Of a stretch of DNA of 64,000 bases, positions 1 through 7,948 are shown one piece after another. Numbering within the stretch: the first letter of the stretch is position 1; each line of letters opens with the position of its first letter. The position numbers and the translations under genes are program-made. Origin of the DNA: Nocardia takedensis NBRC 100417 (GTDB lineage Bacteria; Actinomycetota; Actinomycetes; Mycobacteriales; Mycobacteriaceae); assembly GCF_000308695.1 (NCBI RefSeq), contig NZ_BAGG01000103.1, forward strand, positions 1 through 64,000, in the 5' to 3' direction. Below the pieces are notes generated by a model. The model did no database searches. It saw only the letters and a program-made list of their open reading frames with translations, and was not told where the DNA came from.

Positions 1-1086
1 CAGCGGGCCGAAACCGGCGGTGCGGTCGACGCCGAACGCGTTGACGAAGGCCAGCGGGGCCTCGCTGGCCCCGTAGAACTCGACGATGCGGCGGATCCCG
101 AAGCGCTGGCTGAATTCGTCCCACAGTTCCGGCCGCAACCCGTTGCCGACCGCGAGGCGGATCCGGTGTTCGCGGTCGGTCGGCTTCGGCGGCTGGTTGA
201 GCAGGTAGCGGCACAGTTCGCCGATGTAGACGAAGCCCGTGGCCTTCTCGCGGATGACCTCGTCCCAGAAACCGGAGGCCGAGAACTTGCGGCCGAGGGC
301 GTAGGTGGCCCCGTTGGCCAGCACCGCCGACAGCGCGACCGTGAGCGCGTTGTTGTGGTAGAGCGGCAGCGGGCAGTACAGGACGTCGTCGCCGCGCAGG
401 CGGATGCCGAGCCCGCCGAGCCCCGACATGCTCTTGGTCCAGCGCAGGTGGGTCATGACGCTGGCCTTGGGCATGCCGGTGGTGCCGGAGGTGAAGATCA
501 GGAAAGCGCGTTCGCGGGCGGTGATCTTCGCGCAGATCGGCGGATCGGCCGGGTCGGCGTGTTCGGCGGCGTCGAGCAGCTCGCCGACCGACATCGCGTT
601 GCGCACCGGTTCGTCCAGCGAGTCCAGCGCGTCCGCGCATTCCTCGCCGACGACGGTGACCACGCTGTCGAGCAGGCCGAGACTGTGCGCGAGCACCGCG
701 CCGCGCTGATTGTGGTTGAGCAGACCCACGGTCGCGCCGAGTTTCACCGTGGCCAGCGCGATCAGCAGCGCCTCGGGGCGGTTGCCGCACAGCACCCCGA
801 CCACGTCGCCGCGGCCGACGCCACGATCGGCCAGAACGTGGGCGAACCGGTTCACCTCGGCGTTGGCGCGCTGATAGGTATAGCCGCGGCCCTCGAAGCG
901 CAGGAACTCCCGTTGCGGATGACGGTGCGCGCGGCGTTGGAAGAACAACCCCACCGAGGCCCGGTCGCCGGGACGCACCAGCATCCCGAGGACGTTGCGC
1001 AGCATGCCGGGGGCGTCCAAGGCCATCCCGGGCAGGGCCGCGGCGAGATCGAGAAGGCTGACGGTATCGGATTTCTCGGAACTCAA
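1..1086 (-). CDS. fadD6: Long-chain acyl-CoA synthetase, FadD6-like (3' part cut by window edge)
   Basis: ATP-dependent fatty acyl-CoA ligase of the ANL superfamily, FadD6/fatty-acid-transport type; it activates long-chain fatty acids for lipid use. The first 362 codons are present and the C-terminus lies left of the window. The AMP-binding P-loop reads FTSGTTGMPK and is followed by the YHNN and FYGASE motifs of this subfamily. The TTG start overlaps the TGA stop of the LOG gene upstream (TTGA), with GGAG about 10 bases before it, so the two are translationally coupled. Synteny with Rv1205-Rv1206 of M. tuberculosis supports the name. The exact substrate chain length is not visible. Confidence 0.9.
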   Translation of the reverse strand, partial: MSSEKSDTVSLLDLAAALPGMALDAPGMLRNVLGMLVRPGDRASVGLFFQRRAHRHPQREFLRFEGRGYTYQRANAEVNRFAHVLADRGVGRGDVVGVLCGNRPEALLIALATVKLGATVGLLNHNQRGAVLAHSLGLLDSVVTVVGEECADALDSLDEPVRNAMSVGELLDAAEHADPADPPICAKITARERAFLIFTSGTTGMPKASVMTHLRWTKSMSGLGGLGIRLRGDDVLYCPLPLYHNNALTVALSAVLANGATYALGRKFSASGFWDEVIREKATGFVYIGELCRYLLNQPPKPTDREHRIRLAVGNGLRPELWDEFSQRFGIRRIVEFYGASEAPLAFVNAFGVDRTAGFGPL

Positions 1087-1667
1087 CGGAGCGGGTTCTC
1101 CTCATCGGGGGCCGGGGTGAGGGCGGTCTCCAGCGCGGCGAAGGCCGAGGGGACATCGGGGGCGACGATCAGCCTGCCGAGGGCGTGCGGGCTGACGAAA
1201 CCGCGCTCGTGCAGTTGCCCGATCCAGCTCAGCAATCCGCCGTAGAAGCCCTCGGCGTCCAGCAGGACCACGGGTTTGTCGTGTTCGCCCAGGTAGCCGC
1301 CGGTCCAGGTCTCGAAGAACTCCTCGAGGGTGCCGATGCCGCCGGGCAGGGTCAGGAAGGCGTCGGCGCGCTGTTCCATGATCTGCTTGCGTTGGCGCAT
1401 GGTGTCGGTGACCACGAGTTCGTCGGAGTGCACATCGGCTTCTTCCTTGTGCACCAGGTGTTTCGGGATCACGCCGAGGGTGCTCGCGCCGCCCGCGCGC
1501 GCGGCGGTGGCGACCGCGCCCATCATCGAGACGTGTCCGCCGCCGGAGACCAGACGCCAACCGCGCCGGGCGATCTCGGTGCCCACGCGGGCGGCCAGCG
1601 CGATGGCGTCGGGTTCGACGGTGCCCGCCGAGCAGTACACGCACAGCGCGAAACCGGAAGGGCTCAC
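1083..1667 (-). CDS. LOG family protein (cytokinin riboside 5'-monophosphate phosphoribohydrolase type)
   Basis: 194-residue protein of the LONELY GUY family (TIGR00730), which cleaves nucleoside 5'-monophosphates such as N6-modified AMP into free base and ribose 5-phosphate. The family signature PGGIGTLEE is at residues 108-116, with the Arg/Lys pair (MRQRKQIM) at 90-97. The length is standard for the family. I chose the second of two adjacent GTG codons because GGAGG lies 7 bases upstream; it overlaps the stop of the preceding LOG paralogue (GTGA). The Rv1205 orthologue position next to fadD6 fits. The physiological substrate in this organism is not shown by sequence. Confidence 0.88.
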   Translation of the reverse strand: MSPSGFALCVYCSAGTVEPDAIALAARVGTEIARRGWRLVSGGGHVSMMGAVATAARAGGASTLGVIPKHLVHKEEADVHSDELVVTDTMRQRKQIMEQRADAFLTLPGGIGTLEEFFETWTGGYLGEHDKPVVLLDAEGFYGGLLSWIGQLHERGFVSPHALGRLIVAPDVPSAFAALETALTPAPDEENPLR

Positions 1668-2473
1668 CACTGGTCCTCCGTGCCGAGCGCGTCGGCGGCG
1701 CCGCCCGCCTCGGCGGCGGCCAACACGATCGACACGACCTCCTCGACACTGTCGGTGACGTGCAGCAGGTCCAGATCGCCCGGGGAGATCTTGCCCGACC
1801 CGCCCAGCGAATCGCGCAGCCAATCCACCAGGCCCGCCCAATATCTCGTGCCGAACAGGATGATCGGGAACTGGGTGATCTTGCGGGTCTGCACCAGCGT
1901 CAGCGCCTCGAACAGTTCGTCGAGGGTGCCGAATCCGCCGGGCAGGCAGACGAAAGCCTGCGAGTACTTCACGAACATGGTCTTGCGGGCGAAGAAGTAC
2001 CGGAAGTTGATGCCCAGATCGACCCAGTCGTTGAGGCTCTGCTCGAAGGGCAGTTCGATGCCGAGCCCGATCGAGTAGCCGCCCACCTCGGACGCGCCGC
2101 GGTTGACCGCCTCCATCGCGCCCGGTCCGCCGCCGGTGATCACCGCGAAACCGGACCTGGCCAGCGCCGCTCCGAGGGCGCGCCCGGCCTCGTATTCCGG
2201 GTGGTCGGCCGGTGTGCGCGCGGACCCGAACACCGCTACCGCGCGCGGCACCTCGGCCAGCGCGCCGAACCCCTCGACGAATTCGGCCTGGATGCGCAGC
2301 ACCCGCCACGGGTCGGTGTGCACCCAGTCGCCGGGTTCGTGGCGGTCGAGCAGGTTCTGGTCGGCGGTGCCCAGGCCGTCCTTGCGGTCGCGGCGGAACA
2401 TTATCGGCCCGCGATACTTGGGAGTCGACTTCCGCGAGCTGGCAACCCCGGGGTCTGCGGCGTCGGTAGACAT
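1664..2473 (-). CDS. Second LOG family (TIGR00730) protein with N-terminal extension
   Basis: 269-residue LOG-like Rossmann protein. GGGPGAM at 114-120 and PGGFGTLDE at 178-186 are the nucleotide-binding and catalytic signatures. About 60 residues precede the core, unlike the short downstream paralogue. An in-frame extension up to position 2545 exists, but ATG 2473 is preferred: a TAGCGT box lies 7 bases upstream, and the GGAGG directly before the ATG is too close for a normal ribosome site. First gene of the apparent LOG-LOG-fadD6 operon with 4-base overlaps. It may be a long-type LOG or a lysine-decarboxylase-like member; substrate unknown. Confidence 0.85.
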   Translation of the reverse strand: MSTDAADPGVASSRKSTPKYRGPIMFRRDRKDGLGTADQNLLDRHEPGDWVHTDPWRVLRIQAEFVEGFGALAEVPRAVAVFGSARTPADHPEYEAGRALGAALARSGFAVITGGGPGAMEAVNRGASEVGGYSIGLGIELPFEQSLNDWVDLGINFRYFFARKTMFVKYSQAFVCLPGGFGTLDELFEALTLVQTRKITQFPIILFGTRYWAGLVDWLRDSLGGSGKISPGDLDLLHVTDSVEEVVSIVLAAAEAGGAADALGTEDQW

Positions 2474-2480
2474 GACCTCC

Positions 2481-2486
2481 ACGCTA
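2481..2486 (-). promoter_or_regulatory. -10 box (TAGCGT) of the LOG operon, leaderless type
   Basis: TAGCGT on the minus strand lies 7 bases before ATG 2473, so transcription should begin at or next to the start codon. Confidence 0.55.
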
Positions 2487-2569
2487 CCGGGATCGACATC
2501 GCCCGCACCGAACCACCGGGCCAACGCCGGGCGTATTCGGGGCAACGCCCCCGACCGTGCCCGGGCAGG

Positions 2570-3670
2570 TCAGTGCCCGCCGGTCAGGTAGGAGCGCAGC
2601 ATCGCGGTGACGTCGGTGATCTGCCGCAGCGGCACGTGCTCGTCGCGCTTGTGCGCCAGGTTCGGGTCGCCGGGGCCGAAATTCACGGCCGGGATGCCGC
2701 GGGCCGCGAAACGCGAGACGTCGGTCCAGCCGTATTTGGCGCGCACACCGCCGCCCCCGTGCGCCCGCACCGAGGCGATCAGGTCGGCGGCGGCGGGCGC
2801 GGTCAGCCCCGGCAGCGCGCCCGGCGCGGAATCGGTGACCTCGATGTCGAGATCCAGACCCGCGAACACCTCCCGGACGTGAGCGACGGCCTCGTCCACC
2901 GAACGGTCCGGCGCGAACCGGAAATTGACGTCCAACTCGGCGGCGTCGGGCACCACGTTTCCCGCGACGCCGCCCGCCACGCGCACCGCCGACAGGCCCT
3001 CCCGGTAGACGCAGCCGTCGATGTCGACCTGCCTGCCCCGGTAGTCGGCGAGTCGGCCCAGCACCGGGGCGAGACGGTGGATGGCGTTGTCGCCCAGCCA
3101 CGATCGCGCCGAATGCGCGCGCACGCCCGCGGTGCGGACCCGCAGTCGCGCGGTGCCCTGGCAGCCCGCTTCGATCCACCCCCCGGAGGGTTCGCCCAGG
3201 ATCGCCAGATCGCCGTCCAGCCACTCCGGCAGTTCGCGTTCGACGCGGCCCAGGCCGTTGTGCTCGGCGGCGATCTCCTCGGCGTCGTAGAAGATCAGCG
3301 TGAGATCGCACACCGGGTCGGTCACGGTCGCGGCCAGGTGCAGGAAGACCGCGTCGCCGGATTTCATGTCGACGGTGCCGCAGCCGAACATGACCGGCGC
3401 GCCGTCGGCATCGGTGGCGCGCCCGCTGGGCACGTTGTCGGCGATCGGCACGGTGTCCAGGTGACCGGCAAGGACGACCCGGTTCGGCAGCCCGTGGTCG
3501 GTGCGGGCCAGCACGGTGTTGCCGTGCCGCAGCACCTCGAATCCGGCGGTCTGCTCGCGCAGGGCCCGCTCCACCACGTCGGCGATGGCGGCCTCGTCGA
3601 GCGAGACGCTGGGGATGTCCACCAGGGCGGCGGTCAGGTCGACGGGGTCGGCGCGCAGGTCGATGCTCAC
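2570..3670 (-). CDS. dapE: Succinyl-diaminopimelate desuccinylase
   Basis: M20 zinc hydrolase that converts N-succinyl-LL-diaminopimelate to LL-diaminopimelate and succinate in the succinylase branch of lysine and peptidoglycan precursor synthesis; cytoplasmic. Metal and catalytic residues are visible: H70 and D72 (GHLDTVP), D101 (CGTVDMKSG) and the Glu pair 131-132 (DAEE). The 366-residue length is normal for actinobacterial DapE. GTG 3670 is preceded by TAGGGT with 6 bases between. It is divergent from dapD, with 83 bases separating the starts, so two steps of one pathway share a regulatory region. Confidence 0.95.
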   Translation of the reverse strand: MSIDLRADPVDLTAALVDIPSVSLDEAAIADVVERALREQTAGFEVLRHGNTVLARTDHGLPNRVVLAGHLDTVPIADNVPSGRATDADGAPVMFGCGTVDMKSGDAVFLHLAATVTDPVCDLTLIFYDAEEIAAEHNGLGRVERELPEWLDGDLAILGEPSGGWIEAGCQGTARLRVRTAGVRAHSARSWLGDNAIHRLAPVLGRLADYRGRQVDIDGCVYREGLSAVRVAGGVAGNVVPDAAELDVNFRFAPDRSVDEAVAHVREVFAGLDLDIEVTDSAPGALPGLTAPAAADLIASVRAHGGGGVRAKYGWTDVSRFAARGIPAVNFGPGDPNLAHKRDEHVPLRQITDVTAMLRSYLTGGH

Positions 3671-3753
3671 CGCTCCACCCTACGGAGGGGTGTGGCCGGT
3701 TCGGCGCAGGTGCCTGCACCACGGCGGCCCGCAGGTCGGTAACCTCTGTCGAC
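3671..3753. promoter_or_regulatory. Divergent leaderless promoters of dapE and dapD
   Basis: On the minus strand TAGGGT (3682-3677) sits 6 bases before the dapE GTG. On the plus strand TAACCT (3740-3745) sits 8 bases before the dapD GTG. Both genes begin with the same nine bases, GTGAGCATC. No operator palindrome was recognised between them. Confidence 0.55.
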
Positions 3754-4701
3754 GTGAGCATCAAGGGAGCATCAGCGGTCGGTATCGCCAACGTGACCGC
3801 GGACGGCACGGTTCTGGACACCTGGTACCCGAGCCCCGAGCTGGGCGAGTTCGGCGACACCGGTACCAAGCGGCTCGACGAGGCTCCCGAGCAGTACGCG
3901 GCGCTGCTCGGCCGTGACGAGGCGCGCGACGTCGAGGTGATCGCGGTGCGCACCGTCGTCGCCGACCTGTCGGCCGCCCCGATCGACGCCCACGACGTCT
4001 ACCTGCGCCTGCATCTGCTCTCGCACCGGCTCGTCGCCCCGCACCAGGTCAACCTGGACGGCCAGTTCGGTCTGCTCAGCAACGTGGTGTGGACCAACCA
4101 CGGCCCGGCCGCCGTGGAGGGCTTCGAGGTCACCCGGGCCAAGTTGCGCGCCCGCGGCCCCGTCACCGTCTACAGCGTCGACAAGTTCCCGCGCATGGTC
4201 GACTACGTGATCCCCACGGGTGTGCGCATCGGCGACGCCGACCGGGTCCGCCTGGGCGCGCACCTGGCCTCCGGCACCACCGTCATGCACGAGGGCTTCG
4301 TCAACTTCAACGCGGGCACCCTGGGCAATTCCATGGTGGAAGGGCGCATCTCGGCGGGCGTGGTGGTCGGCGACGGCTCCGACGTCGGCGGCGGCGCGTC
4401 GATCATGGGCACCCTGTCCGGCGGCGGCACCACCGTCATCTCGATCGGCGAGCGGTCGCTGCTGGGCGCGAACGCGGGCGTCGGCATCCCGCTGGGCGAC
4501 GACTGCGTGGTCGAGGCCGGTCTCTACGTCACCGCGGGCACCAAGGTCCGGCTCGCCGACGGCACGGTGGTCAAGGCCGCCGAACTCGCGGGCCGCGACA
4601 ACCTGCTGTTCCGCCGCAATTCGCAGTCCGGCGCGGTCGAGGTCGTGACGCGCAAGGGCACCGGCATCGAGCTCAACGCCGACCTGCACGCCAACGACTG
4701 A
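3754..4701 (+). CDS. dapD: 2,3,4,5-tetrahydropyridine-2,6-dicarboxylate N-succinyltransferase
   Basis: Succinylates tetrahydrodipicolinate with succinyl-CoA, the step before DapC and DapE. The 315-residue actinobacterial (group 2) DapD has an N-terminal alpha/beta domain followed by a left-handed beta-helix made of hexapeptide repeats at about residues 150-270, for example around VRIGDADRV, and a C-terminal trimer tail. GTG 3754 fits the end of the intergenic region and the conserved MSIKGASAVGIA start. It is convergent with fadD36, with only 19 bases between the stops. Orthologue position of Rv1201c. Confidence 0.95.
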   Translation: MSIKGASAVGIANVTADGTVLDTWYPSPELGEFGDTGTKRLDEAPEQYAALLGRDEARDVEVIAVRTVVADLSAAPIDAHDVYLRLHLLSHRLVAPHQVNLDGQFGLLSNVVWTNHGPAAVEGFEVTRAKLRARGPVTVYSVDKFPRMVDYVIPTGVRIGDADRVRLGAHLASGTTVMHEGFVNFNAGTLGNSMVEGRISAGVVVGDGSDVGGGASIMGTLSGGGTTVISIGERSLLGANAGVGIPLGDDCVVEAGLYVTAGTKVRLADGTVVKAAELAGRDNLLFRRNSQSGAVEVVTRKGTGIELNADLHAND

Positions 4702-4720
4702 CCCCGGCGACGACCGAGCC

Positions 4721-6151
4721 TCAGCTCAGCTGCTTCTTCTGCACCTTGCCCATCGCGTTGCGGGGCAGGTCGGCGACCAACCGCACCTCGCGGGGACGCT
4801 TGTGCGCGGAGAGGCGTTCGCCCACATGGGCGATGAGCGTGGCGTCCAGACCGTCCTCGGCCGCCGCGCGCGGTACCACGAAGGCCACCACGCGCTGGCC
4901 GAGGTCGTCGTCGGGCAGACCGACGACGGCGGCCTCGGCCACGGCCGGATGTTCGAGCAGGACGGTCTCCACCTCGCCCGCGCCGATGCGGTAGCCGCCG
5001 GATTTGATGAGGTCGACCGATTCGCGGCCGACGATGCGGTGGAAGCCCTCGGCATCGATGACGGCCACGTCGCCGGTGCGGAACCAACCGTCCCCGGTCC
5101 AGCTCGCCGCGGTCACCTCGGGCAGGCCCAGGTAGCCGTCGAAGAGCATCGGGCCGCTGACCTCGAGGGAGCCGACGCTCTCGCCGTCGTGCGGCGCCTC
5201 GGCCCCGGATTCGTCGCGCAGTCGGGTGCGCACGCCCGCCAGCGGGGTGCCGACCCAGCCGGGGCGGCGTTCGCCGTCGGCGCGGGTGGACAGCGTGATG
5301 AGGGTTTCGCTCATGCCGTAGCGCTCGACCGGCGCGTGTCCGGTCAGCGCCCGGAGTTTCTCGAAGACGGGGACGGGCAGCGGCGCGCTGCCGGAGACCA
5401 GCAGGCGCGCGCCGGACAGGCGACGCGCCGAGTCGGGGTCCTCGACGATCCGTGACCAGACCGTAGGAACGCCGAAGTAGAGGGTGCCGCGCGCGTCGGC
5501 GTAGGCGCTCGGGGTGGGTTTGCCGGTGTGCACGAGTGGGCTTCCGACGCGCAGCGGGCCGAGCACGCCCAGGATCAGCCCGTGCACGTGGAACAGCGGA
5601 AGTCCGTGCACAAGGGTGTCTCTCGCCGTCCAGGACCAGGCGTCGGCGAGTGCGTCCAGGCCCGCCGCGATGGCCGCGCGGCTGAGCACGACGCCCTTGG
5701 GCAGACCGGTGGTTCCGGAGGTGTAGAGCACGAAAGCGGTTGCCGCCGGGTCGGGTTCGGGATAGGTGTGCCAGGAGCGGGCGTGGACGCGCACCGGGAT
5801 GACGGGCAGCGCGCTGCCTTCCGGGGCGGGGCCCAGCCACGCTTGCGCGCCGGAGTCGGCGAGGATGTGCTCGCGTTCGGCGGTGCCCGAATCCGGCGGC
5901 ACCGGAACGACGGTCACGCCGGCGAGCAGGCAACCGACGACCGCGAGCACGGTGGTGACGGTGGGCGCGGCCAGCACCGCGACGCGGTCGGCGCGGGCGA
6001 CGCGTTCGGCCACCGAGGTCGCCGCGCCGAGCAGGTCGCCGCGCGAGAGCGTCGCGCCGTCGATGGTGAGCGCGTCGGGGATGTCGGCGCCCGCGGCCAG
6101 GGCGCGCGGGTCGAGGGAGCGGAGCAGCAACGGCGGCGGACCGAACGACAT
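4721..6151 (-). CDS. fadD36: Acyl-CoA synthetase, FadD36-like
   Basis: 476-residue ANL-superfamily adenylate-forming enzyme. The P-loop YTSGTTGLPKG lies near residue 145, followed by RYGMSET, GDGWFRTGDVA and the C-terminal catalytic lysine region NAMGKVQK. It is shorter than typical long-chain FadD enzymes, as Rv1193 (FadD36) also is. A TAGCGT box lies 6 bases before ATG 6151, supporting the start. It is a single-gene unit convergent with dapD and divergent from the DUF2236 gene. The acyl substrate is not evident; malonyl-CoA synthetase-like enzymes have similar architecture, so a short or dicarboxylic acid is possible. Confidence 0.85.
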   Translation of the reverse strand: MSFGPPPLLLRSLDPRALAAGADIPDALTIDGATLSRGDLLGAATSVAERVARADRVAVLAAPTVTTVLAVVGCLLAGVTVVPVPPDSGTAEREHILADSGAQAWLGPAPEGSALPVIPVRVHARSWHTYPEPDPAATAFVLYTSGTTGLPKGVVLSRAAIAAGLDALADAWSWTARDTLVHGLPLFHVHGLILGVLGPLRVGSPLVHTGKPTPSAYADARGTLYFGVPTVWSRIVEDPDSARRLSGARLLVSGSAPLPVPVFEKLRALTGHAPVERYGMSETLITLSTRADGERRPGWVGTPLAGVRTRLRDESGAEAPHDGESVGSLEVSGPMLFDGYLGLPEVTAASWTGDGWFRTGDVAVIDAEGFHRIVGRESVDLIKSGGYRIGAGEVETVLLEHPAVAEAAVVGLPDDDLGQRVVAFVVPRAAAEDGLDATLIAHVGERLSAHKRPREVRLVADLPRNAMGKVQKKQLS

Positions 6152-6214
6152 CCGTTCACGCTACTGCGCTTCGGGCCGCCGACCGGTCGCGGGTGCGGCT
6201 GTCCGGTATGACCA

Positions 6215-6261
6215 TTGACACTCCACCGATACGGTGAGACGGTTTATGCACAACTTTCTCA
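6215..6261 (+). promoter_or_regulatory. Promoter with TetR-type operator, copy 1
   Basis: TTGACA (6215-6220) is followed after 14 bases by an imperfect inverted repeat, TGAGACGGTTT and CAACTTTCTCA, around ATGCA (6235-6261). The same arrangement with identical spacing precedes the paralogue at 7949. Likely operator of the TetR protein encoded at 7129-7770. Confidence 0.75.
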
Positions 6262-6283
6262 ACGACGAGATCGGGAGGTCGAG

Positions 6284-7132
6284 ATGACCAGCCCACTGCC
6301 CGCCGCCGGGCCCGCGCCCACCGCCGAATTCGACATCCGCGACCACCTGGACGGCTCGGCCGCCCTGTTCGGCGCGGCCGCCAACGTCATCATGCAGTTG
6401 AGTGCGCCCGCCGTCGGACACGGCGTGCTGGAGAGCCCGGTCGAATCCGGCAATCTCATGCGGCATCCGATCAAGCGGACCCGCACCACCCTCACCTACC
6501 TCGCGGTGGCCCTGCTCGGCGACGACGACGAGCGCGCCGCCTACCGCGAGGCCGTCAACAGCGTGCACCGCATGGTCCGTTCCGGTCCGTCGAGTCCGGT
6601 GAAGTACAACGCCTTCGACCAGCGCCTGCAACTGTGGGTCGCCGCCTGCCTGTATTGGGGTTCGCGCGACCTGTCCGAGCGCATGCACGGCCCGCTCGAC
6701 CCCGCCGACGCCGAGGCGCTGTACCGGTTCTCCGAGCGACTGGGCAGCACCCTGCAGATGCCGACCGGGCTGTGGCCGCCGGACCTGGCCGCCTTCCAGC
6801 GGTACTGGGACGCCCAGTTGGCCCAGGCCCGGATCGATCCGCCGGTGCGCGCGATGCTCGACGACATCGTGGATCTGAAGATGTTCCCGTGGCCCGTGCA
6901 CGCGAGCATGGGTCGCCTGCACCGCTGGGTGGTGGCGGGTTTGCTGCCCGCCCCGCTGCGCGAGCAGATGGGGATGCCGTGGACCGACCGCGACGAGCGC
7001 CGACTGGCCCGCCTGCTCACCGCCGTCGGGGCGGTCGAGGACCGGATCCCCAAGCAGCTCAAGACCTTGCCGGTGCAGGCGTTCCTGTGGGATCTGCGCC
7101 TGCGCCGCCGGATGGGCCGCTCGCTGGTCTAG
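6284..7132 (+). CDS. DUF2236 / MpaB-like oxygenase family protein, paralogue A
   Basis: 282-residue member of the DUF2236 family, which includes fungal MpaB and the bacterial rubber oxygenase Lcp, proteins that bind b-type heme through a conserved histidine. The corresponding region here is RTRTTLTYLAV followed by VNSVHRMVR, with H95 the probable proximal heme ligand, and then YNAFDQRLQLWVAAC. GGGAGG lies 5 bases before ATG 6284. It is a paralogue of the protein at 7949-8827 and is probably controlled by the TetR regulator between them. Its stop codon TAG shares CTAG with the convergent tetR stop. The oxidised substrate is unknown. Confidence 0.85.
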   Translation: MTSPLPAAGPAPTAEFDIRDHLDGSAALFGAAANVIMQLSAPAVGHGVLESPVESGNLMRHPIKRTRTTLTYLAVALLGDDDERAAYREAVNSVHRMVRSGPSSPVKYNAFDQRLQLWVAACLYWGSRDLSERMHGPLDPADAEALYRFSERLGSTLQMPTGLWPPDLAAFQRYWDAQLAQARIDPPVRAMLDDIVDLKMFPWPVHASMGRLHRWVVAGLLPAPLREQMGMPWTDRDERRLARLLTAVGAVEDRIPKQLKTLPVQAFLWDLRLRRRMGRSLV

Positions 7133-7770
7133 CCGGACTGCCCCGCGCGGAAGGAGACCACGACGTGGTCGCGGGCGAACTGGCGGATCGCCCGCTCGTC
7201 GTGCAACGGCATGACCGTCTGCGGGGTCAGCGCCAGCGACACCGCGGTGCGCGCGATCATCTCGGCCATCGGTTCCGGGTCGTAGGCGGGCAGTTTGCCC
7301 TCACCCTGGAGTCGGGTGACGAATTCGGCGAGGTAGTCGCGGCCGAGTTCGATGATCGGCGCACCGCGGGTGGTGAGGAACGGCAGCACCAGTTCGGGTT
7401 CGGTGGCCAGCAGTCGGTGCACGAGTTTGTTGCCGCGCAGTCCGTTGATGAACGCGGCGAACAGTTCGACGATCTGTTCCTCGGCGCCTGCGTCGCGGTC
7501 GACCTGGCGTTGCAGTACCGCGTCCACCTCGTCGATGAAATCGCGGGTCTGACGCAGCGCGACGGCCTGGATGAGATCGGATTTGCTGGCGAAGCGGCGG
7601 TAGAGCGTGGCCAGTGACAGTCCGCAGCGCCGCGCGACCTCGACCATGCTGGTGCGCTTGATGCCGAAGTCCAGGAATGCCAGCAGCGCGGCGTCCAGCA
7701 CGTGGGTCTGGTGCTGGTCGTCGGTGTTCGCGCTGCGTACCAGCGGCAGCAACTTGGTCAGCCTGGCCAT
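7129..7770 (-). CDS. TetR family regulator between the two DUF2236 genes
   Basis: 213-residue TetR/AcrR repressor. The N-terminal helix-turn-helix is in the stretch TSMVEVARRCGLS followed by LATLYRRFASKSDL, about residues 39-65, and a ligand-binding C-terminal domain follows. ATG 7770 has GGAGGGG about 10 bases upstream; a longer reading frame to 7824 has no comparable signal. It is divergent from the DUF2236 gene at 7949 and convergent with the one at 6284. The pairing resembles the Rv0275c (TetR)/Rv0276 neighbourhood of mycobacteria. The perfect palindrome at 7880-7906 is its likely binding site. Confidence 0.85.
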   Translation of the reverse strand: MARLTKLLPLVRSANTDDQHQTHVLDAALLAFLDFGIKRTSMVEVARRCGLSLATLYRRFASKSDLIQAVALRQTRDFIDEVDAVLQRQVDRDAGAEEQIVELFAAFINGLRGNKLVHRLLATEPELVLPFLTTRGAPIIELGRDYLAEFVTRLQGEGKLPAYDPEPMAEMIARTAVSLALTPQTVMPLHDERAIRQFARDHVVVSFRAGQSG

Positions 7771-7859
7771 AGGTGTCCAACCCCTCCATGGTCTAGTGCC
7801 GAGAAACGATGACGCACCAAGCATCGCATGACGTCAGGTGCTCGCGGGTTCCATCCCGA

Positions 7860-7906
7860 TTGACAGTCTACCGACACGATGAGAAGGTTGGGGTACAACC
7901 TTCTCA
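7860..7906 (+). promoter_or_regulatory. Promoter with TetR-type operator, copy 2 (perfect palindrome)
   Basis: TTGACA (7860-7865), 14 bases, then TGAGAAGGTTG and CAACCTTCTCA around GGGTA (7880-7906), a perfect 11-base inverted repeat. It covers the -10 region of the downstream DUF2236 gene and lies in the tetR upstream region, so it can serve autoregulation as well. Confidence 0.8.
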
Positions 7907-7948
7907 CTTACCGTCAACGCGGACGACAAACGAGAGATGAGGTCATCG

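Noticed and set aside
166..1245. Long plus-strand reading frame over the left edge
   Set aside because: Shadow of fadD6 and the LOG gene; low-complexity Arg/Ala/Gly composition and no motif.
1760..3742. 660-codon plus-strand frame
   Set aside because: Opposite strand of dapE and the second LOG gene; typical antisense open frame of a high-GC genome.
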